A DNA stretch of 64,000 nt. It comes from DATFWC01 sp963777755. Lineage in GTDB: Bacteria > Pseudomonadota > Alphaproteobacteria > Rhizobiales > Xanthobacteraceae. The stretch is taken from positions 186,001 through 250,000 of the forward strand of contig CAVZSC010000035.1 in the NCBI GenBank assembly GCA_963777755.1, in the 5' to 3' direction. The position numbers and the translations under genes are program-made. Numbering within the stretch: position 1 is the stretch's first letter; each line of letters starts with the position of its first letter. Under the pieces are notes generated by a model that did not search any database, was not told where the DNA came from, and worked only from the letters and a program-made list of their open reading frames with translations. This document shows, one piece after another, positions 25,789 through 36,412 of this stretch.

Positions 25789-26754
25789 TCAATGCCGATC
25801 CAGCGGCCCGCTATCGATCTCAGCGCCTGCGCGGTCGCGCCACTCTCGCAAGGTCGCTGCCCATCCGTCGCGAATGCTCGGATACTTGGGCGCCCAGCCG
25901 GTCGTGGCGCGCAGCTTGTGGTTCGAGATGCGCTGTGAGCGCGCCAGCAGGGGGCCGACCGAGCTGATGAGATAGGCCATCCAGTGCGGCGGAATCCGCG
26001 GCGGCGGCACGTCGAGCACCTGGGCGAGCGCATCGAAATAGTCGCGCCGCCGCACCGGCTCGTTGTCGACGATGTTGTAGATGCCGGCCGGCGCCTGCAG
26101 GCACGCAACCACGGCCGTCGCCGCATCGTCATGGGATATGGAGGAGATATAGGCCCCGGGCCGGCTCGGGAGCGGTGCGAAGCCGCGGCGGATGGCCGAG
26201 ACCAGATCGCCGAATTGCACGGCGTCCGGTCCGTAGAACGTGCCGAACCGCAGCACGATTCCGCTGCGGCCGTCCTCGGCAAAGTGTTCCACCGCGCGTT
26301 CCGCATCGACGATCGTGCGATTGTAGCGCGCCGGCGCGATGGGAACGGTCTCGTCGATCCATTGGTCGGCGCGATCCGGATAGGCCGGCGCGAAGCTCTC
26401 CTGCAGCAGTCGCTGCACGCCTGCGGCACGGGCCGCGTCGGCCAGATTGGCCGCCCCGGTACGCCGGATGCGGTCGTTCTCGCGCCACGCGCCGGGAAGC
26501 AACGCCCGGAGGCTCGACGACGGCATGTGGGTCGCAAGGTTGATCACCGCGTCGCATCCGGCGGCTGCGGCGCCCAAGGCGCGGCGATCGAACAGGTCCA
26601 CGTTGATCGGAAGCGCGCCGAAATGGCCGATCAGCTTCGCGTTGTCGGCCGATCGGACCGCAGCCACAACCTCGTGCCCCGCTGCGACCAGCAGGGGCAG
26701 CGTCCGTCGCCCGATCACGCCCGTCGCCCCTGCGACGAAGATCTTCACCGGCAA
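25789..26754 (-). CDS. NAD(P)-dependent epimerase/dehydratase-like protein
   Basis: A 321-residue extended short-chain dehydrogenase. The nucleotide-binding motif GATGVIG lies at residues 9-15, and VINLATH near 70-76 matches the second cofactor block. The catalytic YxxxK is not obvious: the expected region reads ESFAPAYPDRADQW and ARYNRTIVDAE, so activity may differ from classic epimerases, although YNRTIVDAE could supply a Tyr. Probable NAD(P) enzyme acting on a sugar or small ketone. It stands 51 bp upstream of the ACT gene on the same strand and may belong to that transcription unit. Confidence 0.85.
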   Translation of the reverse strand: MPVKIFVAGATGVIGRRTLPLLVAAGHEVVAAVRSADNAKLIGHFGALPINVDLFDRRALGAAAAGCDAVINLATHMPSSSLRALLPGAWRENDRIRRTGAANLADAARAAGVQRLLQESFAPAYPDRADQWIDETVPIAPARYNRTIVDAERAVEHFAEDGRSGIVLRFGTFYGPDAVQFGDLVSAIRRGFAPLPSRPGAYISSISHDDAATAVVACLQAPAGIYNIVDNEPVRRRDYFDALAQVLDVPPPRIPPHWMAYLISSVGPLLARSQRISNHKLRATTGWAPKYPSIRDGWAATLREWRDRAGAEIDSGPLDRH

Positions 26755-26888
26755 ATCCGTCTCGCGCTCGTCGAAGGGGAACGCGTGCGCTGCAGCGAGG
26801 TTCCGGCGACCGAGCGGCTCCCATTCGACGGGCGGCCGGCAGACGCGCCCGCCTTGTCGATCATGGGCTCACCACCGCTGCGCGCGGT

Positions 26889-27083
26889 TTATGTCCTGGT
26901 GGTACCTTGAGGCGCACGCTTGAACTCGATGATCTTGAATGCCGAATGTCCGCACCCCCGGCATTCGAACGAGTGGCGCTCGTAGGCCGGCGCGTCGATC
27001 GGGTAAGGTTCGATGCGGCTCAGCATCATGCGAGCACCACATCGCGGGCAATCCGGCCGCTCGAATGTAGGGTTGTCGGGCAT
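26889..27083 (-). CDS. Small zinc-ribbon-like protein
   Basis: A 64-residue cytoplasmic protein with two Cys pairs, CPRCG near residues 12-16 and CRGCG near 41-45, which would hold one zinc. The start ATG at 27083 has GGGGAG at a normal distance. Similar short CxxC proteins are common and uncharacterised in Hyphomicrobiales. It is on the same strand as its neighbours, but gaps of ~80-135 bp on both sides make operon membership uncertain. Confidence 0.75.
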   Translation of the reverse strand: MPDNPTFERPDCPRCGARMMLSRIEPYPIDAPAYERHSFECRGCGHSAFKIIEFKRAPQGTTRT

Positions 27084-27165
27084 CAGTCTCCCCGACCCAT
27101 GTCACGCCCGTTCGGCCCCCAACTCAAGCCAGTTCCCGACAGAGCGGCGCAAGACGTTCATTGCC

Positions 27166-28190
27166 TCAATCCAGCTTGAGCCCGACCGCCTTGATCACCG
27201 GTGTCCAGCGCGCGATTTCCTCATCCACGGCGCGCCGGGCCGCTTCCGGGCTCGGATCCGCCTGCGGCTCGAAGCCGGACCTGACCAGGAGCTCGCGGAA
27301 CGCCGGATCGGCCATCGTGGTGCGGGTCGCCTGGGAGAGCTGGGCGATGATCGGCTTGGGCGTGCCGGCGGGGACGAACAGGCCAAGGAAATTCTGCGAG
27401 ATCATGCCGGCAACCCCGGCTTCCACGGCGGTCGGGACGTCCGGCAGCGCGATCATCCGCGCCGGTGTGGTGGCGGCGATCAGCCTCAACTTGTCCGTCT
27501 GGCCGAGCGCGACCACCTGGCCGGTGACGTTCAGGATCGCCAGTGGAATGTGTCCGCTGAGCACATCGGTGAGCGCCGGACCGCCTCCCCGATAAGGGAC
27601 ATGCACGATCTCGGGGATCCCGGTGAGCGATTTGAACAACTCCCAGGTGAGGTGATTGAACGAGCCGACTCCGGCCGACCCATAGGAGAGCTTGCCGGGA
27701 TTGGCCTTCGCAAAGGCGATGAGCTCGCCAAGCGTCTTGGCCGGGAACGAGGGATGCGCCGCGAACACCAGCCCGGTCGCCGCGAGGACCGCGATCGGAT
27801 CGAAATCCTTCAGCGGGTCGTAGAGCGGGCGGCTGGCCGCAACCGGGTTGATCACGTGCGTGCCGCCGCCGCCGAGGAGCAGCGTGTAGCCGTCGGGTGA
27901 CGCGCGCGCCGCCATGGCGGCGCCGACCGAGCCGCCGGCACCGCCGACGTTTTCCGGCACCACCGTGCCGAGCCGGACTTCATGCGGTCGGCCCAGGGCC
28001 GGCCGACCGCGTCGTAGACGCCGCCGGGCGCGAACGGAATGATCAGCCGGATCGGCCGGTCGGGATAGCTCGTTTGCGCTTGGGCCGGACGTGGGCCAGT
28101 GAGCGCAGCCAAGCCGCTCGCGGCAAAGCCGCCAGCGGTCACGCCGCCTGCGGCCAAACCGCCCCTCAGAACGTCGCGCCGCTTGATCAC
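27166..28190 (-). pseudogene. Bug family solute-binding protein gene, frameshifted
   Basis: Two overlapping frames together form one Bug protein. The 5' part has a twin-arginine leader (KRRDVLRGG), then SYPDRPIRLIIPFAPGGVYD up to about WADRMKS. The 3' part resumes in another frame with the expected VVPENVGGAGGS and continues normally to the C-terminus (SPDGYTLLLGGG, VHVPYRGGGPAL). A one-base loss near 27972-27980 explains the break; restoring it gives ~341 residues. Tat export is unusual but known for some Bug proteins. Either a recent mutation or an assembly error. Confidence 0.8.
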
Positions 28191-28277
28191 TTCGTCTCTC
28201 CAGTCAAGCCATTGAGCCCGGCGTCCAACTCTTGCACCATGGCGGCGACCATAAGGGCGCGATCAAGGGAGGCCAAG

Positions 28278-29042
28278 ATGGCTGCTGTGCAAAAGGTGGC
28301 GTTGGTCACGGGCGCGGGAACCGGAGTCGGCAAGGCCGTTGCGCTGGCGCTCATGCGCGAGGGCTACGCGGTCGTGCTGTCGGGACGGCGCAAGGACAAG
28401 CTCGATGAGACCGCCGCCGAGGGCGCGAAGACCGGCGGCAAGAGCCTCGCCGTGCCAAGCGACGTCAGCGATCCGGATTCGGTGAAGGCACTGTTCGCCA
28501 AGACCAAGGAGGCATTCGGGCGCCTGGACGTCCTGTTCAACAACGCCGGCATCGGCGCGCCGGCGGTGCCGCTCGAGGAGCTGCCGCTCGAGACCTGGCG
28601 CAAGGTGGTCGACACCAACCTCACCGGCATCTTCCTGTGCACCCAGGAAGCGATCCGGCTGATGAAGGCGCAGGACCCGCGCGGCGGCCGCATCATCAAC
28701 AACGGCTCGATCTCGGCGCACACGCCGCGCCCGCGCTCGGCCGCCTACACGGCGACCAAGCACGCGGTGACCGGGCTCACCAAGCAGACCGCGCTCGACT
28801 GCCGCGGCCAGGACATCTGCTGCGGCCAGATCGACATCGGCAATGCCGCGACCCCGCTCACCGAGCGCATGGTCACTGGCCAGGGCGTGATGCAGCCGGA
28901 CGGCCGCATGATGATCGAGGCGCGCATGGAGGCCGAGCACGTCGGCCGCGCCGTCGTCTACATGGCGGGCCTGCCGCTCGACACCAACGTGCTGTTCATG
29001 ACCGTGATGGCCAACATGATGCCGTTCGCCGGCAGGGGGTGA
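28278..29042 (+). CDS. SDR family oxidoreductase
   Basis: A 254-residue classic short-chain dehydrogenase. It has the cofactor motif TGAGTGVGKA near residues 11-20, NNAGIG near 89-94, catalytic Ser in NNGSISAHT, and YTATK (Tyr/Lys) near 158-162. Probably NAD(P)-dependent reduction or oxidation of a small alcohol or ketone. The ATG at 28278 follows AAGGGAGG. It is divergent from the broken Bug gene, 87 bp apart, and convergent with the cytochrome gene. Confidence 0.92.
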   Translation: MAAVQKVALVTGAGTGVGKAVALALMREGYAVVLSGRRKDKLDETAAEGAKTGGKSLAVPSDVSDPDSVKALFAKTKEAFGRLDVLFNNAGIGAPAVPLEELPLETWRKVVDTNLTGIFLCTQEAIRLMKAQDPRGGRIINNGSISAHTPRPRSAAYTATKHAVTGLTKQTALDCRGQDICCGQIDIGNAATPLTERMVTGQGVMQPDGRMMIEARMEAEHVGRAVVYMAGLPLDTNVLFMTVMANMMPFAGRG

Positions 29043-29045
29043 CAA

Positions 29046-29447
29046 TCAATTCCCTCCGCTCGCCTCCAGGTACGCGACGATCTTGGCGCGCTCCTCGGCC
29101 GAGCCGAGGCCGCCATACGGCTTCATGTTGTGGCCGGAGACGACCTGGTCGGGATTGGCGATGAAGCGGTCGAGCGTCGTCTTGTCCCAGGTGAGGTCGG
29201 CGCCCTTCATGGCGCTCGAATAGCCGTAGTTGGGCAGCGACCCAGCCTTGCGGCCGATGATCTTGTGCAGGTTGGGCCCGAGACGGTTGTCGCCCTCTTT
29301 CAGCGTGTGGCAGGTGCGGCAGGCGTTGTTGAAGACGAGCTGCCCCTCGTCCGGGCCGGCGCCGCGGCCGACCGTCTCCTGGCCGAATGCATGTGCCGAG
29401 AGGGCGAGCACGGTCGCGAATGGCAGGATCAATGTCCGAATCATCAT
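29046..29447 (-). CDS. Class I cytochrome c, periplasmic
   Basis: A 133-residue exported c-type cytochrome resembling cytochrome c550/c2. The signal peptide ends near AHAFGQ, the haem site is CRTCH, and LGPNLHKIIGRKAG and NMKPYGG (axial Met) follow in the correct order. It would carry electrons in the periplasm. GGGAGAG precedes the ATG at 29447, which is followed directly by a second ATG. No partner oxidase or dehydrogenase is adjacent except the convergent SDR gene. Confidence 0.9.
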   Translation of the reverse strand: MMIRTLILPFATVLALSAHAFGQETVGRGAGPDEGQLVFNNACRTCHTLKEGDNRLGPNLHKIIGRKAGSLPNYGYSSAMKGADLTWDKTTLDRFIANPDQVVSGHNMKPYGGLGSAEERAKIVAYLEASGGN

Positions 29448-29553
29448 GCGGCTCTCCCATGCGAGAGATCGACGTATCTTGCTCAACCCACCACCCGCGG
29501 CGCGCGTTCCCGGGCGATCCCGGTCCTGTCCGCGGCCTTTTGCACCAGATTGG

Positions 29554-29925
29554 CTACGCGGCTACCGCGACGACCACCTGGGTTCCCGCCTTGATGCTGC
29601 GCAGCGTCTTCACGTCGGCGAGCGCGCGGGCGAACACGTTGCACGGGCTCGCGAGCCGCGTCTCGTCCCCTTGCGAGATCGGCGTTCGGCCGAAGCCGAT
29701 GGCGATGCAGCGTCCGTCCGGCCAATAGGCGATCTCGCCCGGCGTGACGACGGCGCGCGCATCGGCCTCGCGCGCGACGACGACCGGGATCTCGAAATAG
29801 ACCTCCTCGCCCCAGGTGAGCACCGATGCGGTGACCGGCAGCGCCGCCTCGACCGCCGTGGCGGTCGGCGTGTCGAGGAACTCGGCATCGAGGGTGAGCG
29901 AGCCGAAGTCGAAGCGGATGCGCAT
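29554..29925 (-). CDS. Cyclophilin-like fold protein
   Basis: A 123-residue soluble protein with the pattern of the small cyclophilin-like family (Cyclophil_like): MRIRFDFGSLTLDAEFLDTP at the start, WGEEVYFEIPV near residues 40-50, IAYWPDGRCIAIGFG in the middle, and SPCNVFARAL near the end. The fold resembles cyclophilin but prolyl isomerase activity is not established. The ATG at 29925 gives the family start; a longer in-frame start at 29979 is possible. Single gene, no clear operon. Confidence 0.82.
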   Translation of the reverse strand: MRIRFDFGSLTLDAEFLDTPTATAVEAALPVTASVLTWGEEVYFEIPVVVAREADARAVVTPGEIAYWPDGRCIAIGFGRTPISQGDETRLASPCNVFARALADVKTLRSIKAGTQVVVAVAA

Positions 29926-30017
29926 CGGCGCACTGTCCGCAATGCATTCGCTCAATTCAAGAGGGAGGCAGGCCGCCATGCTCGCGGTCGGGCCGTCTCG
30001 GCCCGACGACGACGGCC

Positions 30018-30308
30018 TCAGTTCAGGCGGAACTCGCCATTGATGGCCTTGAGCTCGGCCGGCTTGATCAGGCGCGAATGCGCGACCATGACCGAGTGCA
30101 ACGGGCCTTCCAGGGAATTCTGCCAGAACGCGAGGAACTTCTGCAGCATCGGAAAATCCGGGAAGAGATCGTATTGCTGCCAGATATAGCTCTGCAGGAG
30201 CCAGCGATGGTCGGGACGATGATAGAAAATGTGCGCCGTGGTCAGGCCATATCCCTTGACCTGCTTGATGAAATCAGAGCTGGCTTTTCCATCACGGTCC
30301 GCGGTCAT
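30018..30308 (-). CDS. usg: Usg family protein
   Basis: A 96-residue protein clearly matching Usg, an alphaproteobacterial family first noted beside trp genes. Landmarks are GYGLTTAHIFY, HRWLLQSYIWQQYDL, FLAFWQNSLEGPLHSV and VAHSRLIKPAE. Function is unknown. GAGGAGG precedes the ATG at 30308 with a normal gap. Here it is not near trp genes; it is divergent from groES, separated by the CIRCE-containing control region. Confidence 0.93.
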   Translation of the reverse strand: MTADRDGKASSDFIKQVKGYGLTTAHIFYHRPDHRWLLQSYIWQQYDLFPDFPMLQKFLAFWQNSLEGPLHSVMVAHSRLIKPAELKAINGEFRLN

Positions 30309-30495
30309 GGTGCCCTCCTCAAGGACACGAGTTTGCTGATTCCCATCCCGGCATGACAAGCCCAAAAAGTAAATAAAGTTCCTAATTTCAAGGCATTAGC
30401 AGCATTACGCAAGCTCTGCTGACAATGCCCTGTCGGGCCGGCGACGCCATCTTTCACCATTCCTTCGTCGCAGCCGCCGCAGGGCACGTTCACTG

Positions 30496-30522
30496 CTAGC
30501 AATCTCCTCCGAGGAGTGCTAA
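30496..30522 (+). promoter_or_regulatory. CIRCE element (HrcA operator) upstream of groESL
   Basis: Inverted repeat with the standard 9-bp spacer. The right arm GAGTGCTAA (30514-30522) is a perfect match; the left arm CTAGCAATC (30496-30504) matches TTAGCACTC at 7 of 9 positions. HrcA binds CIRCE and represses groESL at normal temperature. It lies 131 bp before the groES start. A possible promoter just downstream (CTTGCA at 30540-30545, CTATGT at 30562-30567) is only a suggestion. The rest of the 345-bp usg-groES gap shows no gene. Confidence 0.9.
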
Positions 30523-30653
30523 ATATTTCCCGAGCTCCTCTTGCAAGCCCTGCGGGAGCCACTATGTCGCGCGACGGAGGGGCCCGGCGGCACGCTGCCG
30601 GGGCACCGCCGTCCTGGAATCTCACAAACGTTCAATATCTTAGGAGGACTGCG

Positions 30654-30968
30654 ATGAAGTTTCGCCCGCTTCACGACCGCGTCGTCGTCAAGCGCATCGA
30701 TGCCGAGGCAAAGACCGCCGGTGGCATCATCATTCCCGACACCGCCAAGGAGAAGCCGCAGACAGGCGAGGTCATCGCCGTAGGCCCGGGCGGCCGGGAC
30801 GAGGCCGGCAAGCTGATCCCAATCGATCTCAAGGTCGGCGATCGGGTGCTGTTCGGCAAATGGTCCGGCACCGAGGTCAAGCTCGACGGCGTCGAGTACC
30901 TCATCATGAAGGAAAGCGACATCATGGGCGTGCTGGTCGAAGAAGCCGCCCGCCGGAAGGCCGCCTGA
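30654..30968 (+). CDS. groES: Co-chaperonin GroES
   Basis: A 104-residue GroES. It starts MKFRPLHDRVVVKRI, contains the mobile loop KTAGGIIIPDTAKEKP near residues 20-35, and ends with IMKESDIMGVLVE plus a short basic tail. Seven copies cap the GroEL ring in the cytoplasm and enclose folding clients. AGGAGG lies 6 nt before the ATG. It is the first gene of groESL, under the CIRCE element. Confidence 0.98.
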   Translation: MKFRPLHDRVVVKRIDAEAKTAGGIIIPDTAKEKPQTGEVIAVGPGGRDEAGKLIPIDLKVGDRVLFGKWSGTEVKLDGVEYLIMKESDIMGVLVEEAARRKAA

Positions 30969-31008
30969 GCCTTTCACCCGCTCGCGCGCCCGGCCCCGGT
31001 CGGCCGCT

Positions 31009-31068
31009 GCGGGCAACCATGACCATCATCGGCCTGTAATGGCGTCGGGCGGCATCCGGGTTGCCCGC
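31009..31068 (+). other. Intercistronic inverted repeat between groES and groEL
   Basis: A perfect 10-bp inverted repeat (31009-31018 with 31059-31068, arms GCGGGCAACC and GGTTGCCCGC) encloses 40 nt in the 138-bp gap between groES and groEL. It has no T-run, so it is not a simple terminator. It could stabilise the groEL message or mark an RNA-processing site; cleavage between groES and groEL is known from Agrobacterium. The function here is inferred. Confidence 0.5.
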
Positions 31069-31106
31069 GCCGGGGACGGGTCTCATTACCAACAGGGACA
31101 TCACAA

Positions 31107-32747
<1,641 letters not shown>

Positions 32748-32772
32748 TCGACCCGTTCCGGTCTCGATGCGA

Positions 32773-32800
32773 GGGCGCGGCGCAAGCCGCGCCCTTTTTT
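32773..32800 (+). terminator. Rho-independent terminator of groESL
   Basis: A perfect 9-bp GC stem (32773-32781 with 32786-32794) with a GCAA tetraloop is followed directly by six T (32795-32800). It lies 25 bp after the groEL stop and is the clearest intrinsic terminator in the window. Confidence 0.95.
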
Positions 32801-33133
32801 CATGGATCGATGAGCGCTACATTGATTGCTCCGGCTCTTGCTTCGATTAGAACCTCGTCATGGCCGGCCTTGTGCCGGCCATCCCGATTGGTGCTGCACG
32901 ACCATGCCCTATCAATCGGGATCACCGGGACAACCCTCGCCGCCTATAGCGGCTCGCCCGGTTATGGCGAATGAGGATAGTGGTAAAATGCGAACGACCA
33001 CGAACGAGAGCAGGTGCGCTTACATCCGGCGTCACCCACCCCGGCTCGCGGTCGTCAAGCGACGGAGCCTTGCGGCATCCACATCGCCAGTCTCATCAAC
33101 GTAAGAACCGTAGCTGAGTTCCACAACAATTCG
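32801..33133. repeat. Gene-free gap with a nested palindromic repeat
   Basis: No gene is supported between the groEL terminator and DUF72. At 32860-32882 a 9-bp inverted repeat ATGGCCGGC/GCCGGCCAT has a 5-nt loop. Directly after it, ATCCCGATTG (32881-32890) pairs with CAATCGGGAT (32913-32922). The arrangement and wording (GTCATGGCCGG, ATCACCGGGACAA) resemble intergenic palindromic repeats common in Bradyrhizobium-type genomes; the copy looks partly decayed. Orientation is undefined. Confidence 0.6.
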
Positions 33134-33940
33134 ATGACGAGCAAAACCGGAAATATCTACGTCGGGATCGGCGGCTGGACCTACGCGCCATGGCGCGGGG
33201 TATTCTATCCGCCGGGTCTGCCGCACGCCAAGGAGCTGGAATACGCCGGCCAGCACCTCACCTCGATCGAGATCAACGGCACGTTCTACCGCACGCAGAC
33301 GCCTGCGACGTTCCGCAAGTGGTCGCGCGAGGTGCCGGACGGCTTCGTGTTCTCGGTCAAGGGGCCGCGCTTCGCCACCAACCGCCGGGTGCTGGCCGAG
33401 GCCGGGGATTCGGTCGAGCATTTCCTCAAGTCCGGCGTGCTCGAGCTGGGCGACCGGCTCGGCCCCCTGTTGTGGCAGTTCGCGCCGACCAAGAAGTTCG
33501 ACGCCGACGATTTCCGCGGTTTCCTCGAGCTCCTGCCGCACGAGCGCGACGGCCGCCGCATCCGCCATGTGGTGGAGGTCCGCCACGCGAGCTTCGTGTC
33601 GCCCGCCTTCGTCGCCTTGCTGCGCGAGTTCCAGATCCCCGTGGTGTTCGCCGAGCACGCGACCTATCCGGCGATCGCCGACGTGACCGCCGACTTCGTC
33701 TATGCCCGCCTGCAGAAGGGCGAAGACAAGATCGAAACCGCCTATCCGCCAAAGGCGCTCGACGAGTGGGCGCAGCGATTGTCCGAGTGGGCCGGCGGCG
33801 AGGAGCCGCGCGACCTTCCGCGCGCCGACCCCGATCACCGCCCCGCTTCCATGCCGCGCGACGTGTTCGCTTATGTGATCCACGAGGGAAAGCTGCGCGC
33901 GCCCGGCGGCGCCATGGCGCTGATCGAGCGGCTCAAGTAG
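33134..33940 (+). CDS. DUF72 domain-containing protein
   Basis: A 268-residue TIM-barrel-like DUF72 protein. Typical blocks are IYVGIGGWTYAPWRGVFYP at the start, SIEINGTFYRTQTPATFRKWS near residues 37-57, FVFSVKGPRF, LGPLLWQFAP near 107-116, and VEVRHASF near 143-150. The family has conserved acidic residues but no proven activity in most members. The ATG at 33134 is chosen because it sits a few residues before the first strand; no good ribosome site is visible. Its 3' end overlaps the convergent MFS gene by 8 bp. Confidence 0.92.
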   Translation: MTSKTGNIYVGIGGWTYAPWRGVFYPPGLPHAKELEYAGQHLTSIEINGTFYRTQTPATFRKWSREVPDGFVFSVKGPRFATNRRVLAEAGDSVEHFLKSGVLELGDRLGPLLWQFAPTKKFDADDFRGFLELLPHERDGRRIRHVVEVRHASFVSPAFVALLREFQIPVVFAEHATYPAIADVTADFVYARLQKGEDKIETAYPPKALDEWAQRLSEWAGGEEPRDLPRADPDHRPASMPRDVFAYVIHEGKLRAPGGAMALIERLK

Positions 33941-35180
33941 CCGTAGGATTACTCGGCCGGCTGCACCACCGCGGCCGCACGGCGCCGGCGACCGACGCCA
34001 CCAGGATGGTGATGGCGCTGACGCAGACGAAGGTGACCACCGTGAGCGCCACCGTGAGGCTGAGCACGAGGTCGAAGCCGCCACGGGCGTGCAGCAGCGC
34101 GATCACCGACACGGCGGCGCCCGCCGCCACGAAGGTGAGGAAATAGCGCACCGCGAACACGCGTCCGCGCCAGGCGTCGGCGGTATAGCGCGCCATCACC
34201 AGGTCGCCGACCGTCACCTGCGCGTAGATCGCCGCCATGCTGAGCGCCAGCGCAATCACCAGTGCCGGACCGCTGGCATGAATGGACCAGTAGATGCCGA
34301 TGAGCTGCAATCCGACCACGAGCGAGAACAGTTGCGTCGGCGCAATGCGCTCGACCAGGCGGCCGACCACGATCTGCCCCAGGGCCCCGCAGAGAAACAC
34401 CGCCGTGGCGAGCCCGCCGACGGCGAGCAGCGAAATGCTGGCGCCGAGGCGTTCGTCCACGATCTTCGGCAGCGCGATCGACAGCGTATTGAAGGTGAGG
34501 CCGCTGCAGATCGAGATCGCGATATAGATGATGAAGAACGCCACCGCGGCCTTTGCCGGCAAAGCCTCGTCGGCGGCCGTGTCGCGCTTTCCGGCCTTGT
34601 GGCGGTCATCGGGAACGAGGGCGAGATAAGCGATGCCGGTCACGATGCAGATCAGTCCCGGCACCAAGAAGGCCGCGCGCCAGCCGAGCCACCACGCCAG
34701 CGCCGCCGAGATGCCGGCGGCGAGCGCCGCGCCGACATTGCCGCACACGCCGTTGAAGGCGAGCGTGCGGCCGCGCACCTTCGCCGCCTCGATCAGCATC
34801 GCCATACCGACCGGATGATAGATCGAGGCGAATACGCCGAGCGCGAACAGCGCGGTCGCCAGCACGATCAGGTTGGGGGCGAGCGCCGCGGCGACGAGCG
34901 AGGCGCCGCAGCCGACGTAGAACGCCGCCATCATGTTGCGGCGGCTCCAGCGGTCGGCGAGCCAGCCGGCCGGCAGGGAGAATACCCCGAAAGCGACGAA
35001 CGAGGCGGTGCCGAGCGCGATCAGCTCCGAATAGGGGCGGCCGTACACGACCTCGAGCCCGATCACGACGGTCGGGAAGATCAGGATGACGAAATGGTCG
35101 AGCGCGTGCGCCCAGTTGAGGAAGCTGATGGCGCGGAGGCGGGCCGTGTCGTCGGAAGGCTTCAAGGCGATATCGGACAT
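33933..35180 (-). CDS. MFS transporter
   Basis: A 415-residue inner-membrane protein with about 12 hydrophobic helices. The loop 2-3 motif appears as GWLADRWSRRNMM near residues 72-84, and GVFASIYHPVGMAML near 134-148 is characteristic of the fosmidomycin-resistance-like (Fsr) group of MFS exporters. Substrate unknown; proton-driven efflux is the likely mode. The gene overlaps DUF72 tail-to-tail and follows the ABC exporter genes on the same strand by 77 bp. Confidence 0.9.
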   Translation of the reverse strand: MSDIALKPSDDTARLRAISFLNWAHALDHFVILIFPTVVIGLEVVYGRPYSELIALGTASFVAFGVFSLPAGWLADRWSRRNMMAAFYVGCGASLVAAALAPNLIVLATALFALGVFASIYHPVGMAMLIEAAKVRGRTLAFNGVCGNVGAALAAGISAALAWWLGWRAAFLVPGLICIVTGIAYLALVPDDRHKAGKRDTAADEALPAKAAVAFFIIYIAISICSGLTFNTLSIALPKIVDERLGASISLLAVGGLATAVFLCGALGQIVVGRLVERIAPTQLFSLVVGLQLIGIYWSIHASGPALVIALALSMAAIYAQVTVGDLVMARYTADAWRGRVFAVRYFLTFVAAGAAVSVIALLHARGGFDLVLSLTVALTVVTFVCVSAITILVASVAGAVRPRWCSRPSNPTAT

Positions 35181-35257
35181 TCGGGACTCGCGGGGTCGGG
35201 GCAGTCTTTATAGCGTATCAGGGCGGGCAAATCCCGCATAGCTGGCCTGCACCGTCC

Positions 35258-36412
35258 CTAATCCAGCGTCCGCCTGAACCGGGTCACCGCGATCGTCATG
35301 GCGACCAGCATCAGCCCGGTGAGCCACAGCGTGTCGACCTGCAGGTCGGCCAGCGTCGAGCCCTTGAGCATGATGGCGCGCACGATGCGGACGTAGTGGG
35401 TGAGCGGCAGCAGCTCGCCGAACCACTGCGCCCACAGTGGCATGCCGAGGAACGGAAAGGCGAAGCCGGAGAGCAGTAGGTTGGGCAGGAAGAACATCAT
35501 GGCCATCTCGACCGCCTGGAGCTGGTTCTTGGCGATGGTCGAGAACGTGTAGCCGATCGACAGGTTGGTGGCGATGAACAGCGTGGTCAGCGCGGCGAGC
35601 AGCACCAGGTTGCCGATGATGGGCACGCTGAACAGGAGCACGCCGGCGCCGACGATGAGCGCCGCCTGGAGAAATCCGATCAGCACATAGGGCGCAATCT
35701 TGCCGAGCATGATCTCGAGCGGCGTGATCGGCATCGCCAGCAGGCTCTCCATGGTGCCGCGCTCGGCCTCGCGGGTGACCGACAGCGCGGTGAAGATCAA
35801 CATGGTCAGGGTCAGGATCGTGCCCATCAGCCCCGGCACGATGTTGAGCGCGCTCACCGCCGCCGGGTTGTAGCGGGCGTGCTGGCGCACCTCGAACGCC
35901 GGCGTTACCGCCTCGCCGACCGCCCGGTCGTGCTGCAGCGCGGTGCGCACCACCTGCGACAGCGCGCCGAGCGCCGAGGTGGTCGCCACCGGGTCGGTCG
36001 CGTCGGCGGCGATCAGCAGCGCGGGCCGGTCGCCGCGGCGCAGCGCGCGCTCGAAATTGGCCGGGATCTCGACCGCGAACAGCACCGTGCCCGACGCCAG
36101 CAGATGATCCATCTCGGCGACGTCGCGGGCGCGGTGCGTCACCTTGAAATAGCGGGTGTTCTCCAGCGCCGCCACGATCGAGCGGCCGACGTCGCTCGTC
36201 TCCTGCATCAGCACCGCGGTCGGCAGGTTGCGCGGCGTGGTGTTGATGGCGTAGCCGAACAGGACGAGCTGCATCAGCGGGATCATGATCATGGTGGCGA
36301 ACGTGATCCGGTCGCGCCGCAGCTGCAGGAATTCCTTGAGCAGCATGGCGCCTACGCGGCGCAGGAAGCCGCCGCGCCGATCGACGAGCGGAGGAGCGGC
36401 GATGTCGCTCAT
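35258..36412 (-). CDS. ABC-2 type exporter permease
   Basis: A 384-residue permease of the YbhS/YbhR-YhhJ type: one N-terminal helix (near residues 37-57), a large periplasmic domain (~60-185), then five C-terminal helices with the EAERGTMESLLAMPITPLEIMLGK coupling segment near 225-250. It works with the ATPase coded 4 bp upstream in overlap and the HlyD-type adaptor. E. coli has two permeases in the matching ybhGFSR operon; here only one is present, so the permease is probably a homodimer. Confidence 0.92.
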   Translation of the reverse strand: MSDIAAPPLVDRRGGFLRRVGAMLLKEFLQLRRDRITFATMIMIPLMQLVLFGYAINTTPRNLPTAVLMQETSDVGRSIVAALENTRYFKVTHRARDVAEMDHLLASGTVLFAVEIPANFERALRRGDRPALLIAADATDPVATTSALGALSQVVRTALQHDRAVGEAVTPAFEVRQHARYNPAAVSALNIVPGLMGTILTLTMLIFTALSVTREAERGTMESLLAMPITPLEIMLGKIAPYVLIGFLQAALIVGAGVLLFSVPIIGNLVLLAALTTLFIATNLSIGYTFSTIAKNQLQAVEMAMMFFLPNLLLSGFAFPFLGMPLWAQWFGELLPLTHYVRIVRAIMLKGSTLADLQVDTLWLTGLMLVAMTIAVTRFRRTLD

